Source: Winogradskyella sp.
GTDB lineage: Bacteria; Bacteroidota; Bacteroidia; Flavobacteriales; Flavobacteriaceae
DNA length: 64,000 nt
Assembly: GCA_004211785.1 (NCBI GenBank)
Contig: SHBX01000011.1
Location: 1 to 64,000, forward strand
Reading direction: 5' to 3'
The position numbers and the translations under genes were made by a program. Shown here in pieces: positions 1 through 9,792 of the stretch. Each line of letters begins with the position of its first letter. The first letter of the stretch is position 1. The notes under the pieces are model-generated. The model was not told the DNA's origin. It worked only from the letters and a program-made list of their open reading frames with translations, and made no database searches.

Positions 1-255
1 TTAAACCTTTCAGAACCAAAGCAGGTTGATGCTTTTTTTATAATAGATGAAACTGGAAATCTAAATGGTATGAAAGTCAGAGATTCAGAAGTAACCATTC
101 AGGCAGAAATCTTGAGAGTACTTAGAAAGATGCCGGTAATGAAACCCGCTATTCACAATGAGGCAAGTGTTGCTGTATTATGTTCCATGATAGTTAAATA
201 TGGTAATGATATCGATATTGAAATGACTTATGTTCCTGAAAGACCAAATAATTAA
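1..255 (+). CDS. C-terminal end of a TonB-like energy transducer domain protein (partial)
   Basis: The reading frame is open from base 1 to the stop at 253-255, so this is the last 84 residues of a gene that begins outside the window. The visible part reads as one small alpha/beta domain: a strand with FFIIDETGN, a helix with ILRVLRKMP, the motif MKPAIHN, then a final strand. That order (strand, GN turn, helix, MPxxKPA) is typical of the TonB C-terminal domain, which in the periplasm touches outer-membrane transporters. The N-terminal part cannot be seen, so the protein could instead be one of the many Bacteroidota proteins that carry a TonB_C-like domain for other purposes. Confidence 0.5.
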   Translation, partial: LNLSEPKQVDAFFIIDETGNLNGMKVRDSEVTIQAEILRVLRKMPVMKPAIHNEASVAVLCSMIVKYGNDIDIEMTYVPERPNN

Positions 256-350
256 AAGTAGGATTACTAACAATAGTGACGTTAAAAAAACTGTTGAACG
301 AAATAAATTTCTATATTAAAATAGATTTACTAGTTAATAAATTTGAATCA

Positions 351-821
351 ATGAACTCAATAGAAATTATCTTATTAAACTTTTCAGAAATTAGAAGACG
401 GAGCATAAAATTATGGAACGGAATCCCAGAAGAACATTTGCATTGGAAACCAGACAAAGGAGCATTCTCTATTATCGAAAAGATTAGACATGTTTTAGAA
501 ACCGAGCACCTATTTCATAAAATAGTAGAGAATCGGGGAAATCTTGGTGATTACCAATCACCATGGAATGGATTAGAATATTCTGATATTGATAATGAAT
601 TAAATTTTGCCGAAGCCTATCGGGCTAAGTTTATTAAAATGATTGAGGGTTTTAACGAGTTAGATTTACAAACTATTAGGATAGAAAGAAGCGAAGTGGG
701 GCAGAGTAAAATACTCGGAGATTACCTTAACAGAATTGCTTATCACGAGTCTGTTCATACAGGACAGATGTTAGACTATTTAAGAACTTTCGGTATTGAC
801 AGACCTTTAATATGGGATTAA
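351..821 (+). CDS. DinB-family (DinB/YfiT fold) protein
   Basis: About 156 residues if translated from the ATG at 351. The open frame extends upstream to a GTG at 276, but the extra 25 residues look like read-through sequence and the family normally begins close to this ATG. Family features are visible: a helix ending in IPEEHLHWKP, the motif IEKIRHVLETEH that supplies one metal-ligand histidine, and a C-terminal YHESVHTGQMLDYLR helix with two histidines. DinB/YfiT four-helix-bundle proteins bind a divalent metal, and many act as thiol-dependent transferases. The substrate here is unknown. A strong terminator follows at 861-890, so the gene is probably monocistronic. A second, unrelated-looking DinB protein lies at 63059-63595. 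Confidence 0.75.
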   Translation: MNSIEIILLNFSEIRRRSIKLWNGIPEEHLHWKPDKGAFSIIEKIRHVLETEHLFHKIVENRGNLGDYQSPWNGLEYSDIDNELNFAEAYRAKFIKMIEGFNELDLQTIRIERSEVGQSKILGDYLNRIAYHESVHTGQMLDYLRTFGIDRPLIWD

Positions 822-860
822 CATCTAATTAAAAGTTGTTGGTTATTTAGTTTTGTATGC

Positions 861-890
861 AAAAAGTGAGCTGAAAGGCTCACTTTTTTT
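861..890 (+). terminator. Rho-independent terminator after the DinB-family gene
   Basis: An 11-bp perfect stem (861-871 with 878-888) closes a 6-nt loop (872-877) and runs straight into a T tract ending at 890. It lies about 40 bp after the DinB stop codon. Confidence 0.85.
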
Positions 891-918
891 ATCTTTAGAG
901 GTAATTAAAAAATAGCTT

Positions 919-1326
919 TTGGAAGAACTTACACTCACCACACCGGCACTTTTATTTTCAGCAATTTCTTTAATTATGTTAGCATATACCAATCGGTTTT
1001 TGGCTTATGCTGCTGTAATTAGAAACCTACGAGATAAATATTTACAACGCAAAGAAGCATCTTTAATACGGCAAATTAACAATCTAAAACTCAGGTTAAA
1101 CTTGACGCGTCAGATGCAAATTTTTGGCATCACCAGTTTATTGTTTTGTGTGTTAACTATGTTTTTAATTTATATAGATTACCATGTAATTGCCGTTTGG
1201 GTTTTTGGAGTAGCATTACTATTACTTATAATTTCCTTAGCCTTTTTAATATGGGAAATTCAAATTTCATCTAAGGCACTTAAGCATCACCTTAGTGATA
1301 TAGAAGAGGATTTAAAACAACGATAA
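919..1326 (+). CDS. DUF2721 family membrane protein
   Basis: 135 residues with three predicted membrane segments at about residues 9-30, 72-88 and 91-112, and a basic, helical cytoplasmic stretch between the first two (residues 35-65, many Lys/Arg). The opening pattern, TPALLFSAISLIMLAYTNRF, matches DUF2721, a family of small inner-membrane proteins of unknown function in Bacteroidota and Proteobacteria. The only start giving this N-terminus is TTG at 919. That TTG is also the end of a promoter-like string (TAGCTTTTG, 913-921), so the true start is less certain than the family call. Confidence 0.7.
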   Translation: MEELTLTTPALLFSAISLIMLAYTNRFLAYAAVIRNLRDKYLQRKEASLIRQINNLKLRLNLTRQMQIFGITSLLFCVLTMFLIYIDYHVIAVWVFGVALLLLIISLAFLIWEIQISSKALKHHLSDIEEDLKQR

Positions 1327-1339
1327 GTAGCTAAACTAT

Positions 1340-2692
1340 TTACTTTTTCTTATTACGCTTATTGTAGTTCTTGTCACCTCGAGTTTTAGGCTTCTTATAT
1401 TTTTTTGCAATTTCTCGTCGGTATGAGCCACCAAGATTTACTTTCCGATTTTTTTCTTTCTTTTCATGAAAAGCAGGTCCAGGAGCATCTTCATCACGAC
1501 GCTTAGTAGGGTTGTAGCGTTCCTTAATCACATCACGTTCTTCTTCAATCAACTCTTTTGAAATCTCTAAATATTCTGGAAGATCAAGATTGTCAATTTT
1601 CATTTGCATCAATTCCTCAATGCGTTCTCGTGATTCTTGCTCCTTTTCTGTGGATAATAAAATGGATAGTCCTTTACGTTCTGCACGACCAGTTCTACCA
1701 ATACGGTGCATGTAGTTCTCAGGATAATCAGGCGTATCAAAATTAATAACATGTGATACGTCATCAATGTCCAAGCCACGTGCCATAACGTCTGTAGCTA
1801 CTAAAAGGCGATTTTCACCTTCTCTAAACTGCTCAATACTACGTAATCTATAATTCTGTGTTTTATTAGAATGAATGACACAAGTTTCTGATGGAAATAA
1901 TTCTTCAAGTTTATCAAACAAACGGTCTGCCATTCGTTTATAAGCCACAAAAATTAAAACTCTGGAGAATGTCTCTTTATCATGAAGTAATTCTTCAAGT
2001 AGATTAACTTTAGTATAAAAATTTGGAACATCATAACGTTGTTGCGTAATATTTTCTAATGGTGTCCCTGATACCGCTATTGAGATTTTGGTTGGATTGA
2101 TAAAGAAATCTGTAATCAACTCGTCGACATCAGTGGTCATTGTCGCCGAAAACATAATGTTTTGTCGTCGTGGTGGCAAAATATCGAAGATATTCATCAG
2201 TTGATGTCTAAAACCAAGGTCTAACATTACATCCACTTCATCAATGACTAATTTCTGAATAGATTTCAACTGTAAAACACGACTTACCGCCAAATCATAT
2301 AAGCGTCCAGGCGTAGCAACTATAATATCTAATCCTTGGGCAACAGCTTGTTTTTGGGTGTTGATGTTTGTGCCTCCATAGACACCAAGAACACGATTAT
2401 TAATATATTTAGATAGCTTTTCAATCTCACTAACAACCTGTACAACCAGCTCACGAGTAGGCACCAAAACCAAGACTCTAGGATTCTCTTGAGTAGAATA
2501 TTTCAGGTTTTTTAAAATCGGCAACATATAGGCAAAGGTTTTACCAGTACCTGTTTGCGCAATACCTACGACATCTTTGCCTGAAGCAACAACATTAAAC
2601 GATTCTTCCTGAATAGGCGTAGGTGTTTCAAAACCTAAGTCGTCAATAGCGTTATGTAAAGGTGTATTTAAATTTAAATCTCTAAAAGTCAC
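1340..2692 (-). CDS. DEAD-box ATP-dependent RNA helicase (RhlE/CsdA type)
   Basis: 450 residues with the full helicase core: Q motif near residues 21-28, Walker A AQTGTGKT at 45-52, PTRELV (Ia), motif II written DEVD rather than DEAD at about 152-155, SAT (motif III), then in the second domain ARGLDI and HRIGRTGR (motif VI). The C-terminal ~75 residues are highly basic (Lys/Arg-rich), a common RNA-binding tail. It probably remodels RNA in ribosome assembly or at low temperature. It is transcribed alone from a TATCTTTG element 17 nt upstream of its ATG. The DEVD variant keeps the catalytic Asp-Glu pair, so activity should be retained. Confidence 0.93.
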   Translation of the reverse strand: MTFRDLNLNTPLHNAIDDLGFETPTPIQEESFNVVASGKDVVGIAQTGTGKTFAYMLPILKNLKYSTQENPRVLVLVPTRELVVQVVSEIEKLSKYINNRVLGVYGGTNINTQKQAVAQGLDIIVATPGRLYDLAVSRVLQLKSIQKLVIDEVDVMLDLGFRHQLMNIFDILPPRRQNIMFSATMTTDVDELITDFFINPTKISIAVSGTPLENITQQRYDVPNFYTKVNLLEELLHDKETFSRVLIFVAYKRMADRLFDKLEELFPSETCVIHSNKTQNYRLRSIEQFREGENRLLVATDVMARGLDIDDVSHVINFDTPDYPENYMHRIGRTGRAERKGLSILLSTEKEQESRERIEELMQMKIDNLDLPEYLEISKELIEEERDVIKERYNPTKRRDEDAPGPAFHEKKEKNRKVNLGGSYRREIAKKYKKPKTRGDKNYNKRNKKK

Positions 2693-2709
2693 AGTCTTAA
2701 TTTATGGCA

Positions 2710-2717
2710 CAAAGATA
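2710..2717 (-). promoter_or_regulatory. Bacteroidota -7 promoter element (TATCTTTG) for the helicase gene
   Basis: On the minus strand the sequence reads TATCTTTG, a full match to the Bacteroidota consensus TAnnTTTG. It ends 17 nt before the helicase start codon at 2692. Confidence 0.6.
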
Positions 2718-2800
2718 GGGTTTCATAATTAGTAGACTAAGGATAGTTAAGGTTTCGTATGATGCTTAAATTTTGGTATTTTGCGGTAATTATTTTTCTA

Positions 2801-4093
2801 TTGAGAACAAACAAATACCATCAACCAGAATCCATTCAAAACTTTAAACAGCAACTATTGTTTTGGGCGCAACAATTTGATGATGTTGTTTGGTTAGACT
2901 CTAATAATCATAATGAAAAATACAGTACTTATGATGCTATTTTAGCTGTTGACGCGTTTACGTCTATAAAGACCGATTATATTGATGCCTTTGAAAAACT
3001 AAACGAATACCAATCCACGACAAAGGATTGGTTGTTTGGATATTTGACTTATGACTTAAAAAACGATATCGAATTATTAGCGTCTAATAATTTTGATGGA
3101 TTGCAATTTCCGGATTTATATTTTTTTCAACCAAAGAAACTCTTTTTAATTAAAGGTAATAAGGTTAAGATACAATACCTACGACTAGTTGATGATGAGA
3201 TTAAAAATGATTTAAGAGATATTCAAGAATCTAATAATTGTACACTTCAAGAATCTAATAGTCCAATAAAAATAAAACTCCGCATTCATAAAGACGAATA
3301 CTTTGATAAGGTGGAACAAATGTTAGCTCATATTCATCGAGGTGATATTTATGAAGCTAATTTTTGTCAAGAATTTTATGCTGAAGACACAGAAATTCAA
3401 CCTGAAGAAACCTTTAATAAGCTAAATAAAATATCTAAGCCGCCATTTGCTACATTCTTAAAAATGAATGATAACTATTTATTATCTGCTTCACCTGAAC
3501 GCTATCTAAAAAAGGAAGGCTCTACAGTAATTTCTCAACCTATAAAAGGCACAGCAAAACGTTCACAAAATAAAGTAGAAGATACTCAATTAGCATTAGA
3601 TTTATCTAAAGATGAAAAAGAGCGAAGCGAAAACATCATGATAGTCGATTTGGTCCGTAACGATTTGTCACATACCGCAAAAAAAGGAACTGTCAAGGTA
3701 GATGAGTTGTGTAAAGTCTATTCGTTTTTACAAGTGCATCAAATGATTTCTACAGTGATTTCTGAAGTTAAAGAAGATGTAAGCCCAGCCGAATTATTAA
3801 AAACCACTTTCCCAATGGGAAGCATGACAGGTGCTCCAAAGATTTCGGCCATGAAAATTATTGAGAATTTGGAAGAAACCAAACGTGGTCTGTACTCTGG
3901 TACAGTTGGTTATTTTGATCCCAATGGTGATTTCGATTTTAATGTTATTATTAGAAGTATTCTCTATAACCAAAGAAAAAAATATGTGTCTTATTCTGTT
4001 GGTAGTGCTATTACAGCAAAGAGCAACCCATTGCGAGAATATGAAGAGTGCTTAATCAAGGCAAAGGCCATGCGCGATGTTTTGGAAAATTAA
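2801..4093 (+). CDS. pabB: Aminodeoxychorismate synthase component I (chorismate-binding enzyme)
   Basis: About 430 residues from a TTG at 2801. An ATG-initiated frame opens at 2759, but its first 14 residues are hydrophobic and unlike the family, whereas MRTNKYHQPESIQNFKQQL after the TTG matches the usual flavobacterial N-terminus. The C-terminal two thirds is the chorismate-binding domain, with PIKGTAKR, then ERSENIMIVDLVRNDL, then GSMTGAPK at about residues 340-347 and a final EYEECLIKAKA. PabB makes 4-amino-4-deoxychorismate for folate synthesis, using ammonia from a PabA glutaminase that is not encoded nearby. Anthranilate or isochorismate synthase is less likely: isochorismate synthase is accounted for by menF at 44229, and no trp gene is adjacent. 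Confidence 0.85.
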   Translation: MRTNKYHQPESIQNFKQQLLFWAQQFDDVVWLDSNNHNEKYSTYDAILAVDAFTSIKTDYIDAFEKLNEYQSTTKDWLFGYLTYDLKNDIELLASNNFDGLQFPDLYFFQPKKLFLIKGNKVKIQYLRLVDDEIKNDLRDIQESNNCTLQESNSPIKIKLRIHKDEYFDKVEQMLAHIHRGDIYEANFCQEFYAEDTEIQPEETFNKLNKISKPPFATFLKMNDNYLLSASPERYLKKEGSTVISQPIKGTAKRSQNKVEDTQLALDLSKDEKERSENIMIVDLVRNDLSHTAKKGTVKVDELCKVYSFLQVHQMISTVISEVKEDVSPAELLKTTFPMGSMTGAPKISAMKIIENLEETKRGLYSGTVGYFDPNGDFDFNVIIRSILYNQRKKYVSYSVGSAITAKSNPLREYEECLIKAKAMRDVLEN

Positions 4094-4210
4094 TTGTAGG
4101 GTTTTTGAGTTATAAACTGTTATATAAAAAATGTATTTGGTATTAGAAGCTGATTTTTTTGTCAGTCATGCGCAACCTTTTTTGCTTTTTGTATCTAATT
4201 AAAAAACTAT

Positions 4211-4828
4211 ATGATGAAAAAGAATTTTAAGTTGTTATTATTAACACCGTGTTTATTTTCTGTTCTCTGTGAACCAGAGGAAGATGTTTGTGGTTTAGAT
4301 GAACCAGAAGCTTATGAAGTTAATGTCGAGAATGTAATGGAAACCTATTCACAGGATGAAACCATATGGTTTAATGCTAAAACATCCTCAATGGTTATAG
4401 ATTTCTGTACAGATAGTAATGAACCAGAACTTATTGAAGATGCACAAGTATTTTTAGACGGGTTGTTTATTTTAAAATTGAATACTAATTTAAATGAATT
4501 TAATGCCGATGTAGTTACGGATGCGACCATTACTTATACCATAGGAGAAACATTCAATTTTAGTGTCTGTTCTGATGCCATTAGTCATTTGCCTACCTTA
4601 ACAAATGATAATGAATTTTATGAATATAGAATTGGCATCTCTATAAATTCGCCAGGAGATTATTGTATTGTGAGTTCAATGGATAATAGCTTTAATTTAG
4701 AAGCTGAAAACAACGCCTTAATATTTGAAGACTATAACACTTTGGATAATAGAATAAGATTTAATAGTTGTGGCGATACTTATACAAGAGAAGGCATCGA
4801 AGGGCACTATTTTTTCAGGGTACAATAA
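4211..4828 (+). CDS. Exported hypothetical protein, six or more cysteines
   Basis: 205 residues. The N-terminus (MMKKNFKLLLLTPCLFSVLC) is a signal peptide. Cys20 could be a lipoprotein cysteine, but the residue before it is Leu, so the lipobox is poor. The mature part is acidic, beta-rich and carries several further cysteines (near residues 27, 66, 118, 153 and 187), consistent with disulfide bonds outside the cytoplasm. No family was recognised. Two adjacent ATGs (4211, 4214) are both possible starts. It stands alone between pabB and tilS, on the same strand, with about 115 bp of AT-rich spacer upstream. Confidence 0.6.
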   Translation: MMKKNFKLLLLTPCLFSVLCEPEEDVCGLDEPEAYEVNVENVMETYSQDETIWFNAKTSSMVIDFCTDSNEPELIEDAQVFLDGLFILKLNTNLNEFNADVVTDATITYTIGETFNFSVCSDAISHLPTLTNDNEFYEYRIGISINSPGDYCIVSSMDNSFNLEAENNALIFEDYNTLDNRIRFNSCGDTYTREGIEGHYFFRVQ

Positions 4829-4866
4829 TTATTGTATATAATTTCATGCATACATCTTAATTTCAA

Positions 4867-4874
4867 TAACTTTG
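4867..4874 (+). promoter_or_regulatory. -7 promoter element (TAACTTTG) of the tilS-ade operon
   Basis: Full match to TAnnTTTG. Only 4 nt separate its last G from the GTG start of tilS at 4879, so transcription should begin at or within about 2 nt of the start codon (a leaderless mRNA). Confidence 0.65.
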
Positions 4875-4878
4875 GTGT

Positions 4879-6195
4879 GTGCAAAAAGATTTCAAAAATC
4901 ATATAAATAATAGCTTTCCTTTTTTTAAAAAAGGAAAGCTTGTTTTGGCAATTTCTGGCGGAATAGACAGTGTTGTTCTAGCACATGTATGTAAAGTATT
5001 GAATTTTGATTTTACGCTTGCGCATTGTAATTTTTCTTTAAGAGGAGAAGAAAGTGATGCCGATGAGGCATTTGTTATAAACCTTGGCGAAGAATTAGAT
5101 GCAGAAGTCTTTACACAACGTTTTGATACTGGCACTTATGCGAAAGAGAATAAGTGCTCCATACAAATGGCAGCAAGAGAATTACGATACGATTGGTTTG
5201 CAGAACTAGCTGAACAACTTAATTACGATTATATACTTACAGCGCATCACGCTGATGATAATTTAGAGACGTTTCTTATCAATTTTACTCGTGGAACAGG
5301 ATTGAATGGCTTAACTGGTATTCCTATGATTAATGATAATATTGTTAGACCATTATTGCCATTTTCTAGAAAAACTATTGAACGTTACGCTAATGAAAAC
5401 AATATTAAATGGCGAGAAGATAGTAGTAATTCTGGTCGAAAATATTTAAGAAATAAATTGCGCCATGAAGTTGTGCCGATTTTAAAAGAAATAAACCCGC
5501 AACTGTTAGATAGCTTTCAAAATACACTTGAAAACCTTAATGATACTGCAGATATAGTTGCAGAAAGTCTTAATGCAGTTACAAAACGAGCTATTGTAGA
5601 TATCGATGAAAACCGTATTAGTTACAAGGTTTCGGAATTGAAAAAAGTAAATAATTCCAAGGCGTATGTATTCGAAATACTTAAAGATTACGGCTTTACA
5701 GAATGGAATGATATTATTAATTTATTAGATGCCGAAACTGGAAAATATGTAGCATCAAACACGCACAAGTTGACTAAGCATCGCGACTTGCTAATTCTTT
5801 CTGATATGCGTATTTCTGTAAGCAACCAACAATCCAAGATTATTTCTGATGGTGAAACGCATGTTAAAACCCCTATTGGAAAATTGATATTTGAGGATGT
5901 TATACAAATTTCAAAATCAGAAAAAAATACAATTTTTGTTGATAAAGAAAAGCTTCAATTTCCATTAGAATTAAGGTTATGGCAAACAGGAGATGTTTTC
6001 TATCCAAACGGAATGATAGGCAAAAAAAAGGTCAGTAAATATCTCAAAGACGAAAAATTAAAGCCTTCAGAAAAAGAAAATACGTGGGTTCTTACATCAA
6101 ATGAAGATATTATTTGGGTAGTTGGTATGCGTGCTGACAATCGTTTTAAAATAGATGATAACACAAACAATATTTTAAAAATAGAATTGTATTGA
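4879..6195 (+). CDS. tilS: tRNA(Ile)-lysidine synthetase
   Basis: 438 residues. The N-terminal PP-loop ATPase domain has SGGIDS at residues 26-31, then [14 protein letters not shown], and [11 protein letters not shown], all TilS signatures. The C-terminal third holds the small TilS C-terminal tRNA-binding domain ([21 protein letters not shown]). The enzyme converts C34 of the AUA-reading tRNA(Ile) to lysidine with ATP and lysine, and is normally essential. The GTG start at 4879 gives the N-terminus expected for the family. The stop codon overlaps the TTG start of ade, so the two are co-transcribed. Confidence 0.95.
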   Translation: MQKDFKNHINNSFPFFKKGKLVLAISGGIDSVVLAHVCKVLNFDFTLAHCNFSLRGEESDADEAFVINLGEELDAEVFTQRFDTGTYAKENKCSIQMAARELRYDWFAELAEQLNYDYILTAHHADDNLETFLINFTRGTGLNGLTGIPMINDNIVRPLLPFSRKTIERYANENNIKWREDSSNSGRKYLRNKLRHEVVPILKEINPQLLDSFQNTLENLNDTADIVAESLNAVTKRAIVDIDENRISYKVSELKKVNNSKAYVFEILKDYGFTEWNDIINLLDAETGKYVASNTHKLTKHRDLLILSDMRISVSNQQSKIISDGETHVKTPIGKLIFEDVIQISKSEKNTIFVDKEKLQFPLELRLWQTGDVFYPNGMIGKKKVSKYLKDEKLKPSEKENTWVLTSNEDIIWVVGMRADNRFKIDDNTNNILKIELY

Positions 6196-7835
6196 TTTTA
6201 AGAGGAAATATAGTAGACATCCAAGGCCGCAAGATCTTCAAAGGTGCAATCACTATCGAGAATGGTAAAATTTCAAAAATAGAAGAAAAAGCCTGCGAAG
6301 AAAATCATTACATCTTACCAGGTTTCGTAGATGCACATATCCATATCGAAAGTTCCATGTTGGTGCCATCTGAGTTTGCTAAAATAGCAGTTAATCACGG
6401 CACTGTTGCAACTGTTTCCGATCCACACGAAATTGCTAATGTACTTGGTGTAAGAGGAGTGGAATTCATGATAGAAAACGGAAAGAAAACACCTTTTAAA
6501 TTCAATTTTGGTGCACCGAGCTGTGTGCCTGCAACACCTTTTGAATCCGCAGGTGCGGTTATAGATGCTGATGATATCAAAACCTTAATGGCAAATCCTG
6601 ATATTAAGTATTTAGCTGAAATGATGAACTATCCAGGTGTCATTTTTGATGATGAAGAAGTTCATAAAAAAATCGAGTGGGCTAAACACTATAATAAGCC
6701 TATTGATGGTCATGCACCAGGTGTTAGAGGAAAAGACTTAAGTAAATATATCTCTGTTGGAATCACGACAGACCACGAATGCTTTACTTATGAAGAAGCT
6801 TTAGAGAAACTTCAAAAAGGGATGAAAGTCATTATCCGAGAAGGAAGTGCCGCCAAAAACTTTGAAGCGTTAATCGATTTACTTCCAGAACATTTTGAAA
6901 ACATGATGTTTTGTAGTGACGACAAGCATCCAGACGATTTATTATTAGGTCACATTAATCAACTTTGTGCCCGTGCCGTTGAGGAAGATATTGACGTTTT
7001 CAAAGTGTTACAAGCTGCTTGTATCAATCCCGTAATGCATTACGGCTTGGATGTTGGATTACTTAATGAAGGAGATGTAGCTGATTGTATTGTAGTCGAA
7101 GATTTAAAAGCTTTTAAAACATTGCAAACCTATATCGATGGTGAACTCGTTTTTGATAATGGCGAATCTAAAATTAAACATGTCAATTTCGAAATTCTAA
7201 ATAATTTTAATACCAAAAAGAAAACGGTTTCAGATTTTGAATTTCAGTCAACTTCAGATACTTCGACAGGCTCAGCAACAAAGATAAGAATTATCGAATG
7301 TTTGGATGGAGAACTTGTGACTAATGAAATAATTCAAAATTCAACAATAGAGAACGGGAATTTAGTTTCTAATACCGAAACAGATATCCTGAAGATGACT
7401 GTTGTGAATCGATATCAGAATGAAAAACCTTCGATAGCATTCATCAAAAATTTTGGACTAAAAGAAGGTGCTATTGCATCATCTGTTGGTCATGATTCGC
7501 ATAATATTATTGCTGTAGGAATTTCTGATGAATCTATTTGTAAAGCTGTTAATCTACTTATAGAAAACAAAGGTGGAATTTGTGCCATATCTAATACAAC
7601 AGAAAAGGTAGTACCATTACCAGTCGCAGGAATAATGAGTGACCAAAATGCCGAAACTATTGGTAAAGCCTATGCAGAATTAGACCAAATGGCAAAAAAC
7701 TTGGGTAGCAAACTTTATGCACCATATATGAGTTTATCGTTTATGGCATTATTAGTTATTCCATCTTTAAAGCTTGGAGATAAAGGTTTATTTGACGGTA
7801 ATTCGTTTAAGTTTACTCCGCTTGAAGTGTCTTAA
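6192..7835 (+). CDS. ade: Adenine deaminase
   Basis: 547 residues, an amidohydrolase-family adenine deaminase converting adenine to hypoxanthine and ammonia in purine salvage. Visible marks are [13 protein letters not shown] near residues 45-56 (metal-ligand histidines), VSDPHE near 76, HAPGV near 173, [10 protein letters not shown], and [10 protein letters not shown]; the C-terminal VGHDSHNI and AGIMSD segments are also typical. The start is a TTG (6192-6194) overlapping the tilS stop (TTGA). Bases 7259-7277 inside the gene match the core of a dispersed repeat (see findings) and encode residues about 356-362, in a segment ([13 protein letters not shown]) that looks like a low-complexity linker. 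Confidence 0.93.
   Translation: MILRGNIVDIQGRKIFKGAITIENGKISKIEEKACEENHYILPGFVDAHIHIESSMLVPSEFAKIAVNHGTVATVSDPHEIANVLGVRGVEFMIENGKKTPFKFNFGAPSCVPATPFESAGAVIDADDIKTLMANPDIKYLAEMMNYPGVIFDDEEVHKKIEWAKHYNKPIDGHAPGVRGKDLSKYISVGITTDHECFTYEEALEKLQKGMKVIIREGSAAKNFEALIDLLPEHFENMMFCSDDKHPDDLLLGHINQLCARAVEEDIDVFKVLQAACINPVMHYGLDVGLLNEGDVADCIVVEDLKAFKTLQTYIDGELVFDNGESKIKHVNFEILNNFNTKKKTVSDFEFQSTSDTSTGSATKIRIIECLDGELVTNEIIQNSTIENGNLVSNTETDILKMTVVNRYQNEKPSIAFIKNFGLKEGAIASSVGHDSHNIIAVGISDESICKAVNLLIENKGGICAISNTTEKVVPLPVAGIMSDQNAETIGKAYAELDQMAKNLGSKLYAPYMSLSFMALLVIPSLKLGDKGLFDGNSFKFTPLEVS
7259..7277. repeat. Intragenic copy of the dispersed palindromic repeat core, in frame in ade
   Basis: TACTTCGACAGGCTCAGCA. 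The core CTTCGACAGGCTCAG is the recognisable half of a repeat common between genes in flavobacteria. It sits in frame in a Ser/Thr-rich linker of adenine deaminase. Confidence 0.55.
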
Positions 7836-7904
7836 CATTTCATTCAAACTTTTATAGTTATAAACTATTATCTTTAGGCTTCAATAAAAAGAAAACTACC
7901 CACC

Positions 7905-9785
7905 ATGATTAAAAGAATTTTTCTTGTTGTTCTATTAGCAACATTTGTATTAGGTTGTAAAAAGACTGAAAAATCAAGTTCTACAGAAGCTAAGACCGAA
8001 GTAAAAAACACCTACGCTCAAGATAATTATACTAAAAAAGAGGTAATGATTACAATGCGTGATGGTATCAAACTACACACTACGATTTATTCACCAAAGG
8101 ACACCTCTAAATCTTATCCGATTTTAATGAAACGTACGCCATATAGCTGTAGGCCATATGGTGAGGATGCGTTTCCAACTAAAGTTGGGCCTAATACATA
8201 TTTGATGGAAGAAGGCAATATCATGGTATACCAAGATGTGCGAGGACGTTGGAATAGTGAAGGTGTTTACGATAATATGCGTGCTTATATTCCTAATAAA
8301 ACGGGTAAGCAATTTGATGAAGCTAGCGACACTTATGATACTATTGAATGGTTAGTCAATAATGTAGAAAATAATAATGGCAATGTTGGTACTTACGGGA
8401 TTTCTTATCCAGGATTTTATGCGACATATTCGTTATTAGATTCGCATCCAGCATTAAAAGCAGTATCGCCACAGGCTTGTATTGGAGATTTTTTCTTTGA
8501 TGATTTTATTCACAATGGCGCATACTTATTGAGTTATTGGAGAGCGACTTCTGTTTTTGGTTATATGAAAGATAAACCAACTAAAGAATCATGGTATAAC
8601 TTTCCAGATATAGGTACAGAAGACCAGTATCAATTCTTCTTAGATAATATGCCTTTAAGCAAATTAGACGATTATTACGACGAAGATAATGTGTTTATGA
8701 CTCAGTTAGAAGAGCATGTGACTTACGATGAATTTTGGCAAAAACGAGGAATTATCCAACATTTAAAAGATATTAAGCCTGCAACAATGATTGTTGGTGG
8801 CCAGTTTGATGCTGAAGATTTATATGGTCCATACAATACCTACAAAAGTATTGAAGCTAATAGCGATAACTATAATACTGTAGTTTTTGGACCTTGGAGT
8901 CATGGCGATTGGGCTAGAACAAGTGAAAGACAAGTGATAGGTAATGTGCATTTTGGTGATGGCTTGTCAGACTATTTCCAAAAAGAAATAGAAACTAAAT
9001 TCTTTAACCATTTCCTAAAAGGAGAAGCCAATGGTGAAACAGAATTACCTGAAGCCCATATGTTTGATACTGGTAAAAAAGAATGGGTGTCTTTTGAGCA
9101 ATGGCCACCGAAAAATGCAACTAAGGAAAGTTGGTTTATGCAGCCTAATGAACGTTTAACCCAACAAGCTACGCGTAACATTGCTACATCAGACTTTGTA
9201 AGCGAGCCTAAAAAGCCAGTGCCTTATTCTGAAGATGTAAAGGTGGTTTTCACACCGCGTAAGTTTATGACAGATGATCAGCGTTTTGCTTCACGTCGCC
9301 CTGATGTACTGATTTTTGAAACTGAAGTTTTAGAAAATGATGTCACATTAGCCGGAGATATTCTATCAAAATTAAATGTATCAACTACTGGTACTGCTGC
9401 CGATTGGATTGTAAAGTTAGTAGATGTGTATCCAGCAGACACAGAGAATACAGATGACGTACAAGATCATTTAAAGCTTAGTAATTACCATATGTTGGTT
9501 CGTAGTGAAGTATTACGTGGACGCTTTAGAAATAGCATGACAAATCCTGAGCCTTTTGTGCCTAACCAAAAAACTGCAGTTAATTTAAAACTGCAAGATG
9601 TGTTTCATACCTTCAAGAAAGGGCATAAAATTCAGGTACAAGTGCAGAGTACATTTTTTCCATATATAGATGCTAACCCGCAGACGTATGTAGATAATAT
9701 CTTTAAAGCTAAGGAAGAAGACTTTAAAGCGCAGACGCATAAAGTGTATAACGATTCTTCAATAGAGTTTACAATCCTTAAATAA
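7905..9785 (+). CDS. CocE/NonD-family lipoprotein hydrolase (X-Pro dipeptidyl-peptidase-like)
   Basis: 626 residues. A lipoprotein signal peptide ends at VLGC (Cys18), so the enzyme is probably anchored in the cell envelope. The alpha/beta-hydrolase core has its nucleophile Ser167 in YGISYPG, an acid in GGQFDAED (Asp302 most likely) and a histidine in GPWSHGDW (His333), in the order expected for the S15/CocE family. The C-terminal ~200 residues form the jelly-roll domain of this family (YHMLVRSEVLRGRFRNS onwards). Members cleave X-Pro dipeptides, cocaine-like esters or alpha-amino-acid esters and amides; the substrate cannot be told. A near-consensus promoter element (TATCTTTA) lies at 7869-7876. 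Confidence 0.88.
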   Translation: MIKRIFLVVLLATFVLGCKKTEKSSSTEAKTEVKNTYAQDNYTKKEVMITMRDGIKLHTTIYSPKDTSKSYPILMKRTPYSCRPYGEDAFPTKVGPNTYLMEEGNIMVYQDVRGRWNSEGVYDNMRAYIPNKTGKQFDEASDTYDTIEWLVNNVENNNGNVGTYGISYPGFYATYSLLDSHPALKAVSPQACIGDFFFDDFIHNGAYLLSYWRATSVFGYMKDKPTKESWYNFPDIGTEDQYQFFLDNMPLSKLDDYYDEDNVFMTQLEEHVTYDEFWQKRGIIQHLKDIKPATMIVGGQFDAEDLYGPYNTYKSIEANSDNYNTVVFGPWSHGDWARTSERQVIGNVHFGDGLSDYFQKEIETKFFNHFLKGEANGETELPEAHMFDTGKKEWVSFEQWPPKNATKESWFMQPNERLTQQATRNIATSDFVSEPKKPVPYSEDVKVVFTPRKFMTDDQRFASRRPDVLIFETEVLENDVTLAGDILSKLNVSTTGTAADWIVKLVDVYPADTENTDDVQDHLKLSNYHMLVRSEVLRGRFRNSMTNPEPFVPNQKTAVNLKLQDVFHTFKKGHKIQVQVQSTFFPYIDANPQTYVDNIFKAKEEDFKAQTHKVYNDSSIEFTILK

Positions 9786-9792
9786 TATTACT

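Noticed and set aside
276-350. GTG-initiated N-terminal extension of the DinB-family gene
   Set aside because: The extra residues do not resemble the family, and an ATG at 351 gives the normal length.
2759-2800. ATG-initiated hydrophobic leader of pabB, possibly a membrane anchor or signal peptide
   Set aside because: PabB is a cytoplasmic enzyme, and the TTG at 2801 restores the usual N-terminus.
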